Shown piece by piece: positions 41,235-50,490 of a DNA stretch of 64,000 bases. Made by a program: the position numbers and the translations under genes. The notes beneath the pieces were generated by a model. That model ran no database searches. It worked only from the letters and a program-made list of their open reading frames with translations, and was not told the DNA's origin. The number at the start of each line of letters is the position of its first letter. The first letter of the stretch is position 1. The stretch is from Herpetosiphon giganteus (lineage in GTDB: Bacteria > Chloroflexota > Chloroflexia > Chloroflexales > Herpetosiphonaceae): NCBI RefSeq assembly GCF_016907925.1, contig NZ_JAFBCZ010000011.1:102835-166834 (forward strand), written 5' to 3'.

Positions 41235-43526
41235 ATGCGTCTCCGGATTGGGTTTATCGGCCTCATGATCGCTTTGATTGGGTTAACTGGCAGTTTTCGC
41301 TCGTTCAAGCACGTCCAAGCAGCACCCAGTAACGCAAATGCCCCACAGATTCAGCAAGCCACTATTCCGCACGGTGCGGTGCGCATTAAAGAGCAGGAGA
41401 GCAATAATACGCCAGCAACCGCCAATCCGATTTTGGCTAGTAGTGCCATTGTGCGGGCTAATGTTTGGGCTAGCGATGTTGATTTCTACAGCATCCAATT
41501 GCAGGCAGGTGAACGGCTCAGTGCAGCCACGATGACCTCAGCTTCGGCGAGTACCAATGGTGACTCAACCTTAACCCTGTATGCCTCGAATGGCAGCACC
41601 ATCATTGAAGTTGATAATGATGATGGCTTTTTTGGCGCTTCATCATCGGTCATTAGCTCAGCTCCAGTCACAACGACTGCAACCTATTACCTGCGAGTTA
41701 ACAGCACTGGTACAACCCAGCTTCGCTACTACGATTTGCACGTGCGTGTCTTGAGCGGAGCACCGACAGCTGAACAAGAGCCAAATAATACTATTCCCGA
41801 AGCTCAAATCTTACCGCCAAGCGGGATTCTCTCGGGAACCCTCTCTAGTGTGACCGATTCTGATTATGTCCAATTTAATCTGAATGCTGGTGATACTATT
41901 TTTACCAGCCTTGACCTTAACCCAGAGCGCGATGGCACTACCTGGAATGGTTTGCTTGGAATCGGCACGTTTAATAACTTTACGTTATTAATTGATGATA
42001 GCAGTGTGACCTCGCCGAATGCTGAAGCGCATTTTATGACGGTTAAGCAAAGTGGCACCTACTATGTGCTCGTTTCAACGGCTAGCACCAGTATTCCTGC
42101 AGCAGCCACCTATCTCTTAGGTGTAACGGTGTTTCCTGCCGCGCAGCAGGCCAACTGTACAACCTATAGTAGCAGTAATATCCCTAAAACGATTCCCACA
42201 ACCACGAGTTTCATTACCTCGACGTTGAATGTTCCTGAGAGCTTTATCATTGCCGATCTTGATGTCAGTATTCAGCTGACCCATACTGCCATGCCTGATT
42301 TGGATGTGCAGTTGCAAGGGCCAGATGGCAATGTTGTTGGCCTCTTTACCGATATTGGCGCAAATAGCCAAACCACAATGAATCTTGATTTAGATGATGA
42401 AGCGGCGATTCCAATTGGATCATTCAGTGTTGTCGCGGGAATGCGCTCTATTCCTGAGTTGAATTATCGCCTCGATTGGTTTGATGGTGGGCGTACTGCT
42501 GGCACATGGACATTGTTAATTCACGATGATACAGCAGGCAATGGAGGAATCCTCCAAAATTGGGGTATTCGACTCTGTGCTGCTCCGCCAGCAAGCTGTC
42601 CCGATGGCACCGCCATGACAACTATCACCAGCAACGATTTTGAGGCCAACGATGGTGGCTTCACCCATAGCGGAACCTTGGATTCATGGGAATATGGCGC
42701 ACCAATTGCCGCCCCATTAATCGGTAGCTACAGCGGAGTCAATAGCTGGAAGACGAATCTTGATGGGAATTACCCAACTAATAGTGTTGCCAATCTCTTC
42801 TCGCCAAGCATCAGTATTCCCAACGTTGCAGGCCCAGTCTATTTGCAATGGCAACAACGCTATCAACTGGAAAATGCCTCGTTTGATCATTACACAGCTT
42901 CAATTGGCTCAGGTGTTATTACCAAAACACTCTATGAATTTGATGCAGCAACCATGACGAATAGTGTTGGTACAAATATCACCTATCAAGAAAGCACTGC
43001 TTGGAGCCGCCAATTACACGATATTAGTGAATTCAAAGGCCAAGCGATCAAAGTGCTTTACCATCTTGATTCGGATACGAGTGTCAATCTCGCTGGGATT
43101 GCCATCGATGACTTCCAAATTATGGGTTGTGTGGCGCTGCCAACCGCAACCCCAACCGAAGTGCCAACTGCAACCAATACCAGTACGCCAACTGAAACCC
43201 CAACTAATACCAGCACACCAACCGAAACCGCAACCCCAACAATCACGGTGACGGCTACCAATACTGAAACGCCAACCAATAGCCCAACCCCAAGCGTCAC
43301 GCCAACGGGGAGTGTAAGTGTTACGCCAACCCCAAGCACAACCCCAGCAACACCAACCAATACACCAACAAGTACGGTTTCACCGACGAATACCAATACG
43401 CCGACGAATACCAATACGCCGACGATGACAATTACGCCAAGCAACACACCAACCGCTAGCCCAAGCGCAACCACAGGCCCAACCCTGATTCCGGTCTATC
43501 TGCCGTGGGTGAGTAAGGATGCCTAA
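41235..43526 (+). CDS. Secreted PPC/P-domain protein with C-terminal LP-V tag, paralog 2
   Basis: 763 aa, same domain order as the gene before: signal peptide, KEQESNNTPATANP and EQEPNNTIPEAQ PPC modules, P-domain (HTAMPDLDVQLQGPDGNVVGLF ... GILQNWGIRLC), beta-rich domain (SNDFEANDGGFTHSGTLDSW ...). The linker (about 635-750) is three times longer and made of TPT/TNTPT units, with nearly 40 threonines. The chain ends LIPVYLPWVSKDA. GGAGG stands before the ATG at 41235. Tandem duplication of the preceding gene, each with its own leader. Confidence 0.9.
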   Translation: MRLRIGFIGLMIALIGLTGSFRSFKHVQAAPSNANAPQIQQATIPHGAVRIKEQESNNTPATANPILASSAIVRANVWASDVDFYSIQLQAGERLSAATMTSASASTNGDSTLTLYASNGSTIIEVDNDDGFFGASSSVISSAPVTTTATYYLRVNSTGTTQLRYYDLHVRVLSGAPTAEQEPNNTIPEAQILPPSGILSGTLSSVTDSDYVQFNLNAGDTIFTSLDLNPERDGTTWNGLLGIGTFNNFTLLIDDSSVTSPNAEAHFMTVKQSGTYYVLVSTASTSIPAAATYLLGVTVFPAAQQANCTTYSSSNIPKTIPTTTSFITSTLNVPESFIIADLDVSIQLTHTAMPDLDVQLQGPDGNVVGLFTDIGANSQTTMNLDLDDEAAIPIGSFSVVAGMRSIPELNYRLDWFDGGRTAGTWTLLIHDDTAGNGGILQNWGIRLCAAPPASCPDGTAMTTITSNDFEANDGGFTHSGTLDSWEYGAPIAAPLIGSYSGVNSWKTNLDGNYPTNSVANLFSPSISIPNVAGPVYLQWQQRYQLENASFDHYTASIGSGVITKTLYEFDAATMTNSVGTNITYQESTAWSRQLHDISEFKGQAIKVLYHLDSDTSVNLAGIAIDDFQIMGCVALPTATPTEVPTATNTSTPTETPTNTSTPTETATPTITVTATNTETPTNSPTPSVTPTGSVSVTPTPSTTPATPTNTPTSTVSPTNTNTPTNTNTPTMTITPSNTPTASPSATTGPTLIPVYLPWVSKDA

Positions 43527-43551
43527 ATAAGCTGGAGCGTTCGCCGCAAGC

Positions 43552-43582
43552 AACCCGTGGTTTAGCCACGGGTTCTTTTTTT
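43552..43582 (+). terminator. Terminator after the PPC/P-domain pair
   Basis: Perfect 9-bp stem AACCCGTGG/CCACGGGTT, loop TTTAG, then C and seven T. Confidence 0.9.
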
Positions 43583-43758
43583 GGTTCTAGCCGATCGGTG
43601 TGAAGATTTGATGAAGGATTGGCTAAATACTGAATGAGCAAAAGCCCGATTAACAGCCATTTTTCTAAACCACCATTTAGCCTACGTTAGCCTGCGTTTT
43701 AGCTAAATCTTGCTACAATACAAGCAGCAATAAAAACACGCAGCTACGAGGAATCGTT

Positions 43759-44868
43759 ATGAGTAATCCAAAACGGACCGTCGGTTTCGGCGGCTTGATC
43801 ATTGCCGCCTTAGTGCTTTCAGGGGTTGGTGGTGGCATGGTTGGGGGTGTGGCAGGCTATCGCTTAGCCCAGGTTGATCAAACGGCAACGGCGGTTGTTG
43901 TTACCCCAACCACTGCTACCCCCCAAACCAACGCCAATCTGACTGCCCAACCAGTGGTCGCCAACAGCAACGATGCGGTGGTGCAAACCGTGGCCAATGC
44001 CTCGCCAGCAGTGGTCAAAATCATCAGCACTGTGGCTGGCGGTCAGGCCAGCGGCTCAGGCGCAATCATCAACGAAGATGGCTATATCATCACCAATAAT
44101 CACGTTGTTGAAGGCCAAAATCGCTTGCAAGTTATCTATTCCGATGGCACAAGCCACAATGCAGAATTGATTGGCACTGATGCTTTTTCGGATATTGCGG
44201 TGATTCGGGTGCTCGATGCAGTGCCAGCCACCATTTCCTTGGGCAATTCAGATGAATTAAAACCTGGCGAGACGGTTGTCGCCATCGGCAGCCCGCTTGG
44301 CAAATTTCAAAATAGTGTCACGGTTGGGGTGGTCAGCGCCCTCGATCGCACCATCGATCGTATGGAAGGCTTGATTCAAACTGATGCGGCAATTAACCAT
44401 GGCAACAGTGGCGGGCCATTAATCAACCTCAAAGGCGAGATTGTTGGCATCAATACCTTGGTTGTGCGCGGTGATATTGGCAGTGTCGATGAAGCACAAG
44501 GCTTGGGCTTTGCAGTGCCATCGAATATTGTGCGCGAAGTCAGCGATACCTTGATTGCCAATGGCCAAGTTGTGCGGCCCTACATGGGCATTAGCTACGA
44601 GCTGCTTTCACCCGAAACCGCCGAGCTTGGCATCGCCAACGATAAGGGCGCTTTTGTAACCAAGGTCGATGAAGGCACACCTGCCCGCCGTGCTGGGGTT
44701 AGCCGTGGCGATATTATTCTGGCGGTCAATGGCGAGGAAATTACTCAACGCCATTCGTTGCAACGCCTGTTGCTGCAATATAAACCAGGCGATATGGTTA
44801 CCGTCACGATTGAGCGCAACGGCCAACAACAAGAGGTGCAAATTACGCTCACCGAACGTCCATCCTAA
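43759..44868 (+). CDS. HtrA/DegP-type trypsin-like protease with PDZ domain
   Basis: 369 aa. N-terminal membrane anchor about 11-34, Thr/Pro-rich linker, then the protease domain with His115 (TNNHVVEG), Asp145 (FSDIAVI) and Ser217 (GNSGGPL), and one PDZ domain from about 275 (RPYMGISYELLSPETAELGI ... TPARRAGVSRGDIILAVNGEEI). Quality-control protease on the outer face of the membrane. GAGGAA before the ATG. A terminator follows at 44896. Confidence 0.95.
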   Translation: MSNPKRTVGFGGLIIAALVLSGVGGGMVGGVAGYRLAQVDQTATAVVVTPTTATPQTNANLTAQPVVANSNDAVVQTVANASPAVVKIISTVAGGQASGSGAIINEDGYIITNNHVVEGQNRLQVIYSDGTSHNAELIGTDAFSDIAVIRVLDAVPATISLGNSDELKPGETVVAIGSPLGKFQNSVTVGVVSALDRTIDRMEGLIQTDAAINHGNSGGPLINLKGEIVGINTLVVRGDIGSVDEAQGLGFAVPSNIVREVSDTLIANGQVVRPYMGISYELLSPETAELGIANDKGAFVTKVDEGTPARRAGVSRGDIILAVNGEEITQRHSLQRLLLQYKPGDMVTVTIERNGQQQEVQITLTERPS

Positions 44869-44895
44869 ACCACAATCTGCCCTTAACCCAGGATT

Positions 44896-44927
44896 AAAGC
44901 CTCTCGTTTGCCAACGAGGGGCTTTTT
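44896..44927 (+). terminator. Terminator of the HtrA gene
   Basis: AAAGCCTCTCGTT pairs with AACGAGGGGCTTTTT (one G-T pair), loop TGCC, T run to 44927. Confidence 0.88.
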
Positions 44928-45002
44928 GGTTGTGGCATAGCACTTGCCCTTTACACACGGTTTAGAATGACAGACGTAACTTAACCCAAAGGAGGGTCGA
45001 TA

Positions 45003-45389
45003 ATGCGTCGTTGGTTTGTAGGTCTGAGCCTTGTATTGTTGCTCGCTGGCTGTTCCGGCAGTAGCATCGCTACCCAAGTTTCCGATACAGTCCAGCAATT
45101 AAGCGAAACCTCAGTCCAAGATTTGGTTAATCGTTTATCGGGCATCGAAGAAGCTGTGCGCAACAACGATTGGGAACGCACTCGCGCCTTGTTTAGCACG
45201 GTCGAGCAAGGTTGGAACGCTTTGCGCGTGCCAGTCGAGGCTGCCTTTCCCGATATTGCCAGCAATATTCAAGCCCAATTTGACCGATTAAGCCAAGCCT
45301 TGAGTGTCGAACTGCCAAGCTCCGAAGAAGTTCGGGCAGGGTTATCCGACTTGCGTGATCAATTAGTGGCCTTATTACAAGCACTTTAG
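45003..45389 (+). CDS. Small helical lipoprotein, unknown
   Basis: 128 aa. Lipobox LLAGC gives Cys17 as the lipidation site. The mature part is all-helical and acidic (VSDTVQQLSETSVQDLVNRL ... LSDLRDQLVALLQAL) with no known domain. AAGGAGGG lies 6 bases before the ATG. It stands alone between the HtrA terminator and the osmoprotectant transporter operon; the next start is 62 bases away, so it could also be the first gene of that operon. Confidence 0.7.
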   Translation: MRRWFVGLSLVLLLAGCSGSSIATQVSDTVQQLSETSVQDLVNRLSGIEEAVRNNDWERTRALFSTVEQGWNALRVPVEAAFPDIASNIQAQFDRLSQALSVELPSSEEVRAGLSDLRDQLVALLQAL

Positions 45390-45450
45390 AGCTACTTTTT
45401 GGCCTAAATTGTGGTATGCTTTTTGAGGTTTCCAGCATAGAGGAATCGGT

Positions 45451-46104
45451 GTGAGTGAATTTCAGCAGGCCTTGGCGTATGCGCTTGAGCCGCGCAATTT
45501 GGCGCGATTAAGCGCGGCACTCAGTCGACATGGGCAGCTTGTGGCCAGTGCGATGGCAATTGCACTGCTACTTGGCTTGCCATTTGGCTGGTGGAGCAGT
45601 CGCTCACGCATCATTAGCGCACTTGCAATCAACACGACGAATATTCTGCGGGTCATCCCAAGCCTTGCCATCCTCTTTCTCTTCGTTGCGATTCCTGGCT
45701 ATGGCCTGAGCATTCGTTCGGCAATCGTGGCACTCACGATTTTGGCCTTACCTCCGATATTAATCAATACCAACGCTGCTTTTCGCACGCTCAACCCAGC
45801 AGTGTGCGAAGCAGCCAAAGCCATGGGCATGCCCGCATGGCTGCAATTATGGCGGGTCGAATTGCCGCTAGCTGCGCCAGTCATCCTCTCGGGCATTCGA
45901 ATTGCCTTGGTTGAGGTGATTGCCAGCGCAACCTTGGCGGCCTTTATTGGGGCTGGCGGGTTGGGCAGTTTTATCACCTTAGGATTTAGTATGAGCCGCG
46001 TCGATATTTTGCTTGTTGGCGCTATTCCGGTGGCATTGCTGGCCATCGTGGCCGAAATCGTAATGGCGGGGCTGTTGCGATGGGTACGACCACCACAGTT
46101 TTAG
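45451..46104 (+). CDS. Osmoprotectant ABC transporter permease (OpuBB/OpuCB type), 1
   Basis: 217 aa with about five to six helices. EAAKAMGMPAWLQLWRVELPLAAPVILSGIRIA is the EAA coupling loop; ends with a short basic tail. Starts with GTG at 45451 after GAGGAA. One of two permease subunits of a glycine betaine/choline/carnitine importer; the other is at 48227. Confidence 0.88.
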   Translation: MSEFQQALAYALEPRNLARLSAALSRHGQLVASAMAIALLLGLPFGWWSSRSRIISALAINTTNILRVIPSLAILFLFVAIPGYGLSIRSAIVALTILALPPILINTNAAFRTLNPAVCEAAKAMGMPAWLQLWRVELPLAAPVILSGIRIALVEVIASATLAAFIGAGGLGSFITLGFSMSRVDILLVGAIPVALLAIVAEIVMAGLLRWVRPPQF

Positions 46105-46125
46105 TTTGTTTGGACAGGAGGATTC

Positions 46126-47070
46126 ATGCGACGTTTCATCCAGCGAACGGTGTTGCTCACGCTCTTGATGACGATCTTAGCGGCGTGTGGCGATAATGCA
46201 ACCAGTACCAGCGTCCCAAGCGGCAATAGCACTCCCGCACCAAGTGGCAGTGAGAATCAAGTGATTCGGATTGCCTCCAAGAATTTCACCGAGCAATTTA
46301 TTGTTGGCGAAATGTATGCCCTCATTTTGGAGCAAGCAGGCTACAAAGTTGAGCGCAAAATTGGCTTAGGCGCAACCGATGTGGCCCAAGCAGCCATGGA
46401 AAAAGGCGAAATCGATATTTATCCCGAATACACGGGAACTGGGTTGTTGACTGTGCTCAAATTGCCCACCCAAACCGATCCCAAAGCCGTCTACGAAACG
46501 GTTAAAAAGGGCTACGCCGAACAATTCAAAATTGCTTGGCTCGACCCAGCGCCAATGAACAATACCCAAGCCTTGGCCATGACCAAAGAAGGCGCGCAAA
46601 AATTTGGCATTATCACCATCTCGGATATGGCTGCCAAAGCGAGCGAATTGCGCATGATCGGCCCACCAGAATTCCAAGAGCGCGAAGATGGTTTGCCAGG
46701 CATTCAAGCCAAATATGGCAACTTCGAGCTTAAAGAATATGTGCCTGTTGATCCAGGCCTCAAATACAAGGGCTTGGTCGAAGGCAATGCTGATGTGGTC
46801 GTGGCTTTCGGCACCGATGGCGAAATTGCTAACTATGGCTTGGTTGTCTTGAAAGATGATCGCGCAATGTTCCCACCCTACCAAATTGCGCCCTTGGTTC
46901 GCCAAAGCGTCTTAGATGCCAACCCCAAAGTGGCCGAGTTGCTCAACGCCTTGGCTCCGAAACTCGATGATGCCACCATGCAAAAACTCAACTTCGAAGT
47001 CAGTGGCAATAATCGCAAGTACGAAGATGTGGCCAAAGAGTTCTTAACCGCTCAAGGCTTGCTCAAGTAA
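46126..47070 (+). CDS. Osmoprotectant-binding lipoprotein (OpuBC/OpuCC type)
   Basis: 314 aa. Signal with lipobox LAAC (Cys about 21), Ser/Thr linker, then the glycine betaine-binding fold: RIASKNFTEQFIVGEMYALILEQAGYKV, DIYPEYTGTGLL, and AAKASELRMIGPPEFQEREDG. Catches betaine, choline or related solutes outside and hands them to the permease. GGAGG before the ATG. The following ATPase gene is 198 bases away and a family A repeat sits between them. Confidence 0.92.
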   Translation: MRRFIQRTVLLTLLMTILAACGDNATSTSVPSGNSTPAPSGSENQVIRIASKNFTEQFIVGEMYALILEQAGYKVERKIGLGATDVAQAAMEKGEIDIYPEYTGTGLLTVLKLPTQTDPKAVYETVKKGYAEQFKIAWLDPAPMNNTQALAMTKEGAQKFGIITISDMAAKASELRMIGPPEFQEREDGLPGIQAKYGNFELKEYVPVDPGLKYKGLVEGNADVVVAFGTDGEIANYGLVVLKDDRAMFPPYQIAPLVRQSVLDANPKVAELLNALAPKLDDATMQKLNFEVSGNNRKYEDVAKEFLTAQGLLK

Positions 47071-47082
47071 ACGAATTAGCGT

Positions 47083-47218
47083 TCCCTCGCCCCCCATCCC
47101 CCTCGCCCACTGAACGCGGGCGAGGGGGAGCCAACGTTTTTCGCCAAGGAGTTGCGGGAGAACCAGAGAGTTAAAGCCCCTCGCCCGCGCCACGGGAGAG
47201 GGGTTGGGGTGAGGGGGA
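47083..47218. repeat. Family A inverted-repeat element, copy 2
   Basis: Termini TCCCTCGCCCCCCATCCCC and GGGTTGGGGTGAGGGGGA with internal ACGCGGGCGAGGGGGAGCC. It lies inside the osmoprotectant operon, between the binding-protein gene and the ATPase gene. The ORF that appears to run through it (from 47152) is an artefact: the real ATPase start is at 47269. Confidence 0.8.
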
Positions 47219-47268
47219 GTCAACGTTTTTTCACCATCCATTGTCACAAAATAAAGGGAGTTGCAGGT

Positions 47269-48243
47269 GTGAGCACAATCGAGTTTCAGAATGTTCGCAA
47301 AATCTATCCCAAGGCCACAACTGCGGCGCTCGCCGATATTTCGCTGACGATCAATCGTGGCGAATTTGTGATTTTGCTTGGGCCATCAGGCTGTGGCAAA
47401 ACAACCTTGATGAAGATGATCAATCGCCTCATCGAGCCAAGCAGCGGCACAATTTTGCTCGATGGAGTCGATATTCAGACGGTCAACGCTACCAAATTAC
47501 GCCAACAGATTGGCTATGTGATTCAGCAAGTTGGTTTGTTTCCCCACATGACGGTGGCCGAAAATATTGCGGTCGTGCCCAAGTTGCTTGGCTGGCCCAA
47601 GCCCAAAATCCAAAGCCGCATCGATGAATTACTCAGCCTGATTCAGCTTGATCCTGCTCAATTTCGCCAGCGCTATCCCGCCCAAATTTCTGGCGGCCAA
47701 GCTCAACGGGTTGGTTTAGCCCGCGCCTTGGCAGCTGATCCTGGCGTGATGTTGATGGATGAGCCATTTGGCGCAATCGATGCAATTACGCGCACAATTT
47801 TGCAAGATGAGATGTTGCGTATTCAACAGCAATTGCATAAAACAATCGTATTTGTGACCCACGATGTTGAAGAAGCCTTGCGCTTGGCCGATAAAATTGC
47901 AATTCTCCACGAAGGCACAATCGTGCAATACGATACGCCTTTGAATTTATTGCGCAACCCCGCCAACCAATATGTGGCCGAATTGCTGGGAGCCGATGAT
48001 TTGGTGCGCCGTTTGAGCTTGATTCAGGTGCGGCATGTGCTTCAGCCATTGCCCAAGAGCTATGATGCAAGCCTCAACACCATTGAAAGTAGCCACAATT
48101 TGCGCGACGGTTTAAATCAATTACTGGCCAGCAGCAGCGACCAATTGCTGGTCGTCGAGCACAATCAACCAATTGGACTGCTCTCGTTGGCAGCAATTCA
48201 CGCCTATCTACACCCAGAGGTCATCCATGAACGACATCGTTGA
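47269..48243 (+). CDS. Osmoprotectant ABC transporter ATPase (OpuBA/OpuCA type)
   Basis: 324 aa, starting with GTG at 47269 after AAGGGAG. Walker A LGPSGCGKTTLMKMI (about 38-52), Q-loop IQQVGLFPHMTVAENI, signature ISGGQAQRVGLARALAADP, Walker B VMLMDEPFGAIDAITR, H-loop THDVEEALRLADKI. A C-terminal regulatory extension of about 90 residues (LLGADDLVRRL ... LLSLAAIHAYLHP) with CBS-like remnants follows. It overlaps the second permease gene by 17 bases. Confidence 0.94.
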   Translation: MSTIEFQNVRKIYPKATTAALADISLTINRGEFVILLGPSGCGKTTLMKMINRLIEPSSGTILLDGVDIQTVNATKLRQQIGYVIQQVGLFPHMTVAENIAVVPKLLGWPKPKIQSRIDELLSLIQLDPAQFRQRYPAQISGGQAQRVGLARALAADPGVMLMDEPFGAIDAITRTILQDEMLRIQQQLHKTIVFVTHDVEEALRLADKIAILHEGTIVQYDTPLNLLRNPANQYVAELLGADDLVRRLSLIQVRHVLQPLPKSYDASLNTIESSHNLRDGLNQLLASSSDQLLVVEHNQPIGLLSLAAIHAYLHPEVIHERHR

Positions 48244-48865
48244 TGGCTTGAGTTATTTGGTTGCTGAACGGGCTGATGTGTGGCAATTACTTGGCCAACA
48301 TGTAACGATTAGCCTGCTTGGCTTGGTCATTGCCAGCCTAATTGCTTTGCCCTTGGGCTTGCTCGTGGTGCGAGTGCGCTGGTTAGCGGGCATCGTCATG
48401 GCGCTGCTCAGCATCCTCTACACTGTGCCAAGTTTGGCAATGTTGATTATGTTAATTGCAGTTTTTGGCCTGAGCAAAACCACCGTGGTTGTGACCTTAG
48501 TAATCTATGCCCAAGTGATTTTGGTGCGCAACATTGTGGTTGGCATGCAAAGCATCGATCGGGCGGTGCTCGAAGCGGCGCGGGGCTTAGGCATGAATAC
48601 TTGGCAAATTTGGTGGCGAGTTGAATTGCCCTTGGCCTTGCCAATTATGCTAGCTGGCTTGCGAATTGCCGCGATCATGTGCATTGCAATTAGCTCAATT
48701 GCCGCGATGATTGGGGTTGGCGGCTTGGGTCAATTGCTGTTTCAAGGCATTACCTTCGATCGCGCCGATATGATTTGGGCTGGCACGATCAGCATTGCAG
48801 TTTTGGCCTTGGTGTGTTATGGCCTTTTGGCGCTTTTGGAGCAACGCCTAACGCCAAAAATATAA
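48227..48865 (+). CDS. Osmoprotectant ABC transporter permease, 2
   Basis: 212 aa from MNDIVDGLSYLVAERADVW. About five helices; EAARGLGMNTWQIWWRVELPLALPIMLAGLRI is the EAA loop. AGAGG is 6 bases upstream of the ATG inside the ATPase gene. With the permease at 45451, the binding protein and the ATPase, this completes a permease-binding protein-ATPase-permease operon. Confidence 0.92.
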   Translation: MNDIVDGLSYLVAERADVWQLLGQHVTISLLGLVIASLIALPLGLLVVRVRWLAGIVMALLSILYTVPSLAMLIMLIAVFGLSKTTVVVTLVIYAQVILVRNIVVGMQSIDRAVLEAARGLGMNTWQIWWRVELPLALPIMLAGLRIAAIMCIAISSIAAMIGVGGLGQLLFQGITFDRADMIWAGTISIAVLALVCYGLLALLEQRLTPKI

Positions 48866-48970
48866 TTGGAGCCGCGCCCAGATTGCAACAACGATTGCAA
48901 GCTAGCGCAAGCTCCAATTATAGCCAAACCATACGATAGTTACGAGCAGCGCCGCAGCGCCATAAACTGC

Positions 48971-49501
48971 TTAGAACCAGCTTTTTTGCACAACATACTT
49001 CTGATAGAACTCAGCATCTGAGGCCACCAGATACAATACCGTCTGCACCAAACAGATAATCCCAGTTATGGCATAGCCGAAAAAGCCAATTACCACACAG
49101 GTTAAGGGCAGAAAAATCAAATTCGACAATAAGAAAATCATCCCCATTTGATTATTGCCCAAATAAAAACCATGAATCCCAAATGGCCCCAAGAAGAACG
49201 CCAACAAAGCAGCCACAACTTTATTTTTTTCGCTCTGCGCATAGCCATGCGGCACTTGGTAGGGCTGTTGGTAGCTTACCATGGGTTGTTGATAACTGGC
49301 TTGATATGGTGGTGGTTGGACTGGCTGATCATATTGTTGATAGGCAACCGGAGTTGGAACGGGATTTTGCGGATAGGCGACCGTTTGCGCGCCATGCACT
49401 GGGCTGCCTTGCATCGAGCCACCACAATTGGTACAAAACATCACATCAGGATGGGTTTGGGTGCTACAGGTTGGGCAAATTTTATAAAATGCTTGGGTCA
49501 T
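48971..49501 (-). CDS. TM2-domain protein with N-terminal zinc ribbon
   Basis: 176 aa from MTQAFYKICPTCSTQTHPD. Zinc ribbon CPTC ... CTNC (about 9-27), then a Tyr/Gln/Pro-rich stretch (QPVQPPPYQASYQQPMVSYQQPYQVPHGY, about 55-88), a TM2 domain KNKVVAALLAFFLGPFGIHGFYLGNNQMGM, and a hydrophobic C-terminal half with IFLPLTCVVIGFFGYAITGIICLVQTV. Function unknown, membrane-located. AAGGAAA before the ATG at 49501. Confidence 0.85.
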   Translation of the reverse strand: MTQAFYKICPTCSTQTHPDVMFCTNCGGSMQGSPVHGAQTVAYPQNPVPTPVAYQQYDQPVQPPPYQASYQQPMVSYQQPYQVPHGYAQSEKNKVVAALLAFFLGPFGIHGFYLGNNQMGMIFLLSNLIFLPLTCVVIGFFGYAITGIICLVQTVLYLVASDAEFYQKYVVQKSWF

Positions 49502-49733
49502 AATAAATTTCCTTAGCGCCAACAAGTGCGCCGTTAAAGTAGCAGAAACTTAATTGAAAGTGCGTCTGTAATTAAGACGTTTTGCGCAGATCTTTTGTTT
49601 CAAGCATAGCATACCAATAAATGCCTAGCTCATCATCAGTCGCGAGATGCAGCTTAAATCGGTCGTATGCAGATAGCTTCAAAGCAGCAATCAAGCGAAA
49701 ATAGCATCGCAAATGTTTGGGTGGAGTACAATC

Positions 49734-50180
49734 ATGACGATCTATTTTTACGCAGTTTCGGCAGAATTCGGCTGCTTTTCGAACTTTTCGGCCCACGGCT
49801 TTAAACTTGATGGCCACTATTGGCCAACCAGCGAGCATTATTTTCAAGCCCAAAAGTTTGCTGGCACTGACTATGCTACGACTATTCGGCTAGCCAAATC
49901 GCCAGCGATTGCCGCGCGCTTAGGTCGCAGCCGCAAACAACCGCTGCGCCGCGATTGGGAAGCGATCAAAGACGATGTAATGCGCCAAGCCTTGCTGGCA
50001 AAATTTCGCAGCCATGCCGATATTCGGATGATTTTGTTGGCAACCGGCGATCAACCAATCGTCGAAAACGCGCCAGGCGATTATTATTGGGGCTGCGGCG
50101 CTGATGGCTCAGGCAAAAATATGCTTGGGCAATTATTAGTTGAAATCCGGCAAACCCTACGTGATGAGGAACATAAATGA
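49734..50180 (+). CDS. NADAR-family protein (YbiA-like)
   Basis: 148 aa from MTIYFYAVSAEFGCFSNFSAHGF. FSNF, then WPTSEHYFQAQKFAGTDYA, AKSPAIAARLGRSR and DYYWGCGADGSGKNMLGQLL are the NADAR hallmarks. The family includes N-glycosidases acting on riboflavin intermediates or ADP-ribose-linked compounds, so it is probably a house-cleaning glycosidase. GGAG 7 bases upstream supports ATG at 49734. Overlaps the next gene by 4 bases. Confidence 0.92.
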   Translation: MTIYFYAVSAEFGCFSNFSAHGFKLDGHYWPTSEHYFQAQKFAGTDYATTIRLAKSPAIAARLGRSRKQPLRRDWEAIKDDVMRQALLAKFRSHADIRMILLATGDQPIVENAPGDYYWGCGADGSGKNMLGQLLVEIRQTLRDEEHK

Positions 50181-50404
50181 GCCATGTACATTTTTCAATC
50201 GAGCAATTACACCATTTTCAATGTGGCGCATGTAGCGGCTGGTGGAGCATTGGCGATGCTCCGCCCCGCGATCATTGGTACTGCCCGTGGTGCGGCACCC
50301 AATTAATCAATGCAGGCCCGTTGCCGCCACTTGCCGCAAATGTCGATGTTGCGGAAAGCCCAAGCAGCAGTTTGGTTTTGAATGATGGCCTGGCAATCGA
50401 TTGA
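50177..50404 (+). CDS. Small zinc-ribbon protein linked to NADAR
   Basis: 75 aa. CGACSGWWSIGDAPPRDHWYCPWCG (ends: C-x2-C near 16-19 and C-x2-C near 36-39) is a single ribbon, followed by a Pro-rich tail. The start ATG overlaps the NADAR stop (ATGA), so the two are translationally coupled. Unknown function; it may help the NADAR enzyme find its target. Confidence 0.75.
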   Translation: MSHVHFSIEQLHHFQCGACSGWWSIGDAPPRDHWYCPWCGTQLINAGPLPPLAANVDVAESPSSSLVLNDGLAID

Positions 50405-50490
50405 GCATTTGCTGGCGCAACAAGCGCTAGTTGGCAAGCACCGCCGAATCATGTACGATGGCGCAAGCAGTTTTTTTGAAGGAGCCGTCC

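Noticed and set aside
43140..43470. Thr/Pro tandem repeat considered as a CRISPR-like or minisatellite array
   Set aside because: The periodicity is codon-based and in frame with the secreted protein; no constant repeat/variable spacer structure.
43058..43474. 138-codon minus-strand Val/Gly-rich ORF
   Set aside because: Pure antisense of the TPT linker repeats in the paralog 2 exoprotein.
47152..47268. N-terminal extension of the osmoprotectant ATPase
   Set aside because: It translates the family A element; the GTG at 47269 has a proper ribosome binding site and gives the usual ATPase start.
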